From NCBI RefSeq assembly GCF_965233615.1, contig NZ_OZ247495.1: DNA of 64,000 bases; one strand, 5' to 3'. The DNA comes from Pelagibius sp028280305 (GTDB lineage Bacteria; Pseudomonadota; Alphaproteobacteria; Kiloniellales; Kiloniellaceae). The position numbers and the translations under genes are program-made. This document shows, piece by piece, positions 60,638-64,000 of the stretch; the stretch's first letter is position 1; each line of letters begins with the position of its first letter. Under the pieces are notes generated by a model. It was given only the letters and a program-made list of their open reading frames with translations. It ran no database searches and was not told where the DNA came from.

Positions 60638-62329
60638 CTAGGCGTGCAGCTCCTGCGTGATCCTGGTGCCATCAGGCGCCACCTTCCGTTCGCCCAAGGG
60701 CGCAGCGGATGGATCTGTCGACAGCGATTTCAACAGGCCCCAGGTCATCGCCAGAAGGACGAAGGAAATCGGGAAGGCCGCCGCGATGGAGGCGGTCTGC
60801 AGGGCCCCCAGGCCGCCGGCAAGCAACAGCACGGCAGCCACGAGGCCTTCGCCCATACCCCAGATGATCCGAAACACCTTCGGCGGATCATCGTCGCCCA
60901 TCGACAGCATGGTCGTAATCACCAGCGTTCCGGAATCGGAGGAGGTGATGAACCAGGAGGCCAGCAGGAAGGTCGCCAAGGCCGACAACGGCCAGGTCAA
61001 CCAACTGAGATCACCGGCCCAAGAGGTCGCGCCGAGATTGGCGATGGTGCCATAGAGCGCGTTGGGCAGGTTCCAGGCCCTGACCGTCTCGATGATCCCC
61101 GCCCCGCCGGCGGCACCGGGTCCGCCGACCGCATTCAGCTCCTGCCAGATGGCATTGCCGCCGAACATGCAGAGCCAGAAGAAGGCGATGGTCGTCGGTA
61201 CGAACATCACACCGACCATGAACTCACGGATCGTTCGGCCCCGCGAGATCCGGGCGATGAACATGCCGACAAAGGGCGCCCAGGAAATCCACCAACCCCA
61301 ATAGAAGATGGTCCAGCCGCCTTGCCAGGCGGCGTTGCCCGGCTCGTTTGCAGTCCAAAAGCCCATGGGCACCACATTCCAGATGTAGTCGCCAATGGAG
61401 GTGATGAAGAAGCTCATCAGCCATTGAAAAGGTCCGAAGACAACAAAAGCCCCGAGCAGCAGGACCGACAACCAGATGTTCCATTCGGAGATGATGCGGA
61501 TGCCGTTGCCCACGCCGGACACCGCCGAAAGGGTGGCGATGACCGAGATCACCAGAATCAGCACCAGCTTGGTAGTGATGCCGGGGTCGATACCGAACAG
61601 CACATTCAGCCCTGTCGCCATCTGACTGACGCCGAGGCCGAGAGAGGTTGCGACGCCGAAGACCGTCCCGAAAACCGCCAGCAGATCGACGGCATGGCCG
61701 ATGGGGCCATAGATGCGCTCGCCGATCAGCGGATAGAGCGAGGAGCGGAAGGTGAGCGGCAGCTTCTTGCGAAAGCCGAAGTAGGCGAGGCAGAGGCCGA
61801 CGATCACATAAACCGCCCAACCGTGGAAGCCCCAGTGGAAATAGGTGACGCGCATCGCATCGACGCCGCGTTGAATCGTCATCTCCGCATGGCCGTTCAA
61901 GTCGGCATGCGGGTTGTTCGGATAGCCGAAGGCACCGGAGTTATCGAAATAGAAAATCGGCTCCGCGACACCGAAGAACAGGATGCCGATTCCGACACCA
62001 GCCGAGAACAACATGGCGAACCAGGAGAAGTAGCTGAACTCCGGCTTGCTGTCGTCGTCTCCCAGCTTGATGCTGCCCCACTTGGAGCACATCAGGTAAA
62101 CGCAGATGAAGAAAAGCACCGTCAGCGTGGTGATATAGTACCAGCTGAGACCGCTTTCGATCCAACCGCGCACCGCACTGTAGACGCTGCCCGCAAGTTC
62201 AACGTTCAAAACCGTAAAGATGACAAATGCGGCGACCATACCCTTCGCCGCCAATCCCATGCCTGGATGCAACCCCGTAAAGAAACCGGTTTTTGCAACC
62301 AGATGGGAATTCGGATTCGAATCTGACAT
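60638..62329 (-). CDS. BCCT-family transporter (betaine/carnitine/choline)
   Basis: A 563-residue inner-membrane carrier of the betaine-choline-carnitine family with 12 expected helices. Typical segments are SWFAMLFSAGVGIGILFFGVAEP and IFYWGWWISWAPFVGMFIARISRGRT, whose aromatic residues form the trimethylammonium pocket. The context of carnitine dehydrogenase-thioesterase and BKACE genes suggests carnitine or a related betaine as substrate; osmoprotectant uptake is an alternative. AAGGA ribosome site; the gene starts 98 bp after the dehydrogenase stop. Confidence 0.93.
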   Translation of the reverse strand: MSDSNPNSHLVAKTGFFTGLHPGMGLAAKGMVAAFVIFTVLNVELAGSVYSAVRGWIESGLSWYYITTLTVLFFICVYLMCSKWGSIKLGDDDSKPEFSYFSWFAMLFSAGVGIGILFFGVAEPIFYFDNSGAFGYPNNPHADLNGHAEMTIQRGVDAMRVTYFHWGFHGWAVYVIVGLCLAYFGFRKKLPLTFRSSLYPLIGERIYGPIGHAVDLLAVFGTVFGVATSLGLGVSQMATGLNVLFGIDPGITTKLVLILVISVIATLSAVSGVGNGIRIISEWNIWLSVLLLGAFVVFGPFQWLMSFFITSIGDYIWNVVPMGFWTANEPGNAAWQGGWTIFYWGWWISWAPFVGMFIARISRGRTIREFMVGVMFVPTTIAFFWLCMFGGNAIWQELNAVGGPGAAGGAGIIETVRAWNLPNALYGTIANLGATSWAGDLSWLTWPLSALATFLLASWFITSSDSGTLVITTMLSMGDDDPPKVFRIIWGMGEGLVAAVLLLAGGLGALQTASIAAAFPISFVLLAMTWGLLKSLSTDPSAAPLGERKVAPDGTRITQELHA

Positions 62330-62427
62330 TCCTTATCCTCCCAGCCTTTTCATGTTTTTGGGCTTCTGCTGAAGCCGCTGTTAATGCGCTTCTCTGGGCG
62401 CTTCCATTGTTTCCGCGGCGCTTGGCG

Positions 62428-63873
62428 CTAGTGCCGCTGCCCGACGAATCGACCGACGCCTCCTAGGGTACCCAGCGTGGAGTGCCTGCGTTGATAACGC
62501 AACAGATTCTCTGAGATCTCTGCACCAGGGGTTGAGCTGCGTCGCGTTTTCAGATCGACATGGATCAACAGGTGCTCGCCGGTTGCGGCCAAACGGCGGT
62601 TTTCGCTTTCCATTTGATGAAAGAGGTGCAGTTTCCGCCCGTCGCCGCCGATTACCCGCGTCCGAACCCTGAGGTCTTCCCCGGCTTTCACTTCGTCCAG
62701 GTGGCGCAGATGGCTCTCAACAGTGAAGTAGCTGCTGCCTTTGTCGATATAGTCGGCATCAGCACCAATCAGCGCCATGAAGCGGTCGCTGGCCTGAGCA
62801 AAGACCTCCAGATAGTGCGCCTCGTTCATATGGCCGTTGTAGTCGGTCCAGCTGTAGGGCACACGACGCTCGACGGTGATCGCATCTTCGGCCTCCGCTT
62901 CGGCCGGATCCGGCAGCGTCTCCTCATGCGTGGCGAGCGTCTCCCCTGCGCCCCAGGCGTTGTTTTTCAAGGCCCGCAGGATGGCGACGAGGTTGTCGTC
63001 ACGCAGGCGCTCCAGCCTTCGCAGATCATGATGACCGGACTGCGCGTCCGACTGCTCGGCGATGCGCGCCACCAGGTCATCTGTCAGCTCCGGCACGTCC
63101 ATGAGCTTCGTCCAGGGCCATTTCAGGGCCGGGCCGAACTGCTTCATGAAGTGGGCCATGCCCCCCTCCCCGCCGGCGATGCGATAGGTCTCAAATAGAC
63201 CCATCTGCGCCCAGCGCAGGCCGAAGCCGAAACGGATCGCGTCGTCGATCTCCTGCGTTGTTGCGACGTCGTCCTTCACCAGCCAGAGCGCCTCACGCCA
63301 CACCGCTTCCAGCAGCCGGTCGGCGATATGGGCGTCGATCTCCCGCCGCACCACCAAGGGCTTCATACCGATCTGTTGGAGGATGGCCGTGCAACGCTCC
63401 CGCAATTCCTGTGTGTTGGCGTCGGAGGGCACGACCTCGACCAGCGGCAGCAGATAAACCGGGTTGAAGGGGTGGCAGACCAGAATCTGCTCGGGACGCT
63501 GCGCCGCCGCCTGCAGTTCCGACGGTTTGAACCCGGAAGTCGAAGAAGCGATGACCGCAGAAGGCTCGATCGCGGCCTGGATCTCCGACAGCACCCGTTG
63601 CTTCAAGTCGAGACGCTCGGGAACGCTTTCCTGCACCCAAGCGGCCGCCGACACGGCGTCGCTGAGGGAGGCACAGAAGCGCAGGCTGCCCTCTTCCGGC
63701 AAAGCCCGGTCATAGAGCCCCGGCAGGCTGCGGCGCGCATTGGCGATGACTTCGGTGACCTTGCGCTCGGCCTCGGCGTCGGGATCAAAAACCGCGACGT
63801 CCCAACCGTTCAGCAGGAAGCGCGCGGCCCAGCCACCGCCGATCACGCCACCGCCGATAATGGCCGCCTTCAT
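62428..63873 (-). CDS. Carnitine 3-dehydrogenase - betainyl-CoA thioesterase fusion
   Basis: A 481-residue fusion. The N-terminal part (about 1-320) is a 3-hydroxyacyl-CoA-dehydrogenase-like L-carnitine dehydrogenase: AIIGGGVIGGGWAARFL NAD loop, VQESVPERLDLK and HPFNPVYLLPLVEV. The C-terminal part (about 335-481) is a hotdog thioesterase domain (VPYSWTDYNGHMNEAHYLEVF). The first domain oxidises carnitine to 3-dehydrocarnitine, and the second hydrolyses betainyl-CoA formed by the next enzyme; such fusions are known. The ATG overlaps the BKACE stop by 4 bp. Confidence 0.92.
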   Translation of the reverse strand: MKAAIIGGGVIGGGWAARFLLNGWDVAVFDPDAEAERKVTEVIANARRSLPGLYDRALPEEGSLRFCASLSDAVSAAAWVQESVPERLDLKQRVLSEIQAAIEPSAVIASSTSGFKPSELQAAAQRPEQILVCHPFNPVYLLPLVEVVPSDANTQELRERCTAILQQIGMKPLVVRREIDAHIADRLLEAVWREALWLVKDDVATTQEIDDAIRFGFGLRWAQMGLFETYRIAGGEGGMAHFMKQFGPALKWPWTKLMDVPELTDDLVARIAEQSDAQSGHHDLRRLERLRDDNLVAILRALKNNAWGAGETLATHEETLPDPAEAEAEDAITVERRVPYSWTDYNGHMNEAHYLEVFAQASDRFMALIGADADYIDKGSSYFTVESHLRHLDEVKAGEDLRVRTRVIGGDGRKLHLFHQMESENRRLAATGEHLLIHVDLKTRRSSTPGAEISENLLRYQRRHSTLGTLGGVGRFVGQRH

Positions 63874-64000
63874 CGTGGCGCCCGCTTGGTCAGGCCGAGG
63901 CGCGCACGCACCGCCGCGGCGTCCAAAACCGTCGCGCCGAGCGCTTCGACGATGGAAACCGCCCGCTCGACAAGCTGCGCGTTGGTGGCCAGGACCCCCC
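63870..64000 (-). CDS. BKACE-family beta-keto acid cleavage enzyme, C-terminus only (partial)
   Basis: The last 43 residues of a gene that continues past the window edge (GVLATNAQLVERAVSIVEAL and DAAAVRARLGL then TKRAPR). This tail matches the C-terminus of DUF849/BKACE (3-keto-5-aminohexanoate cleavage) proteins. In this setting it is probably the dehydrocarnitine cleavage enzyme, which with acetyl-CoA yields betainyl-CoA and acetoacetate. The stop overlaps the carnitine dehydrogenase start (ATGA at 63870-63873). Identity beyond the visible tail is inference. Confidence 0.75.
   Translation of the reverse strand, partial: GVLATNAQLVERAVSIVEALGATVLDAAAVRARLGLTKRAPR

Noticed and set aside
1..64000. 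tRNA or rRNA genes, or prophage
   Set aside because: No cloverleaf with a typical T-loop, no rRNA stretch and no phage gene block was noticed by reading. A dedicated search (tRNAscan, Infernal) would settle this.

Overview
The window is a 64 kb stretch of a high-GC alphaproteobacterial chromosome, most likely from the Rhodospirillales/Kiloniellales side of the class. Supporting signs are the aerobic-type cobalamin genes (CobN, CobW, CobO), a three-gene proton-translocating transhydrogenase (pntA1-pntA2-pntB), a class I PHA synthase, fused indolepyruvate ferredoxin oxidoreductase and carnitine catabolism with a BKACE enzyme. Coding density is high. I saw no rRNA, tRNA, CRISPR array or prophage. 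Genus and species cannot be fixed from the sequence alone.

Region by region. 1-1278: 3' part of a chemoreceptor gene. 1.4-2.0 kb: a DJ-1/PfpI protein. 2.0-16.0 kb (minus strand): a long cobalamin operon, cobW-cobN-cobO-cobQ-cbiX-cobH-cobL-cobI-(cbiG-cobJ fusion)-cobM-GNAT, mostly joined by 4-bp start/stop overlaps. 16.2-19.2 kb (minus): transhydrogenase. 19.7-22.9 kb (plus): sulfotransferase, DEDD exonuclease and PLP decarboxylase. 22.9-29.8 kb: two paralogous alpha/beta-hydrolase-LuxR fusion regulators separated by an intact 847-bp IS5-family element, then a divergent operon of an alpha/beta hydrolase, an AurF-like diiron oxygenase and a cysteine synthase-glutaredoxin fusion. This is the most unusual part of the window. 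29.8-31.8 kb: small hypothetical, VOC protein and GltS. 32.1-36.5 kb: RND efflux pair. 36.5-45.7 kb: ABC1 kinase, amidase, PHA synthase, a DUF2975/XRE pair, PepF and a long-chain acyl-CoA ligase. 45.8-48.0 kb: PagL-like outer-membrane deacylase, GlxA-type regulator and isochorismatase-like hydrolase. 48.2-52.6 kb: CUT2-type sugar ABC transporter. 52.6-58.5 kb: aromatic amino acid catabolism (phenylalanine hydroxylase, HPPD, indolepyruvate ferredoxin oxidoreductase). 58.6-60.5 kb: DUF900 hydrolase and GST. 60.6-64.0 kb (minus): carnitine catabolism (BCCT transporter, carnitine dehydrogenase-thioesterase fusion, partial BKACE).

How the genes work together. The cobalamin operon supplies most corrin-ring methylation steps, amidation, adenosylation and two different cobalt chelatases, but cobA, cobG/cobZ, cobF, cobK, cobB, cobS/T and the lower-ligand genes must lie elsewhere. 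PhhA, HPPD and IOR feed phenylalanine and tyrosine carbon towards homogentisate and arylacetyl-CoA. The carnitine genes carry out uptake, oxidation, cleavage and thioester hydrolysis to glycine betaine. The AurF-like/CysK-Grx operon has no function I can assign. Its order, its divergent pairing with a hydrolase-LuxR regulator and the dyad sequences between them suggest a small regulated oxygenation/amino-acid pathway.
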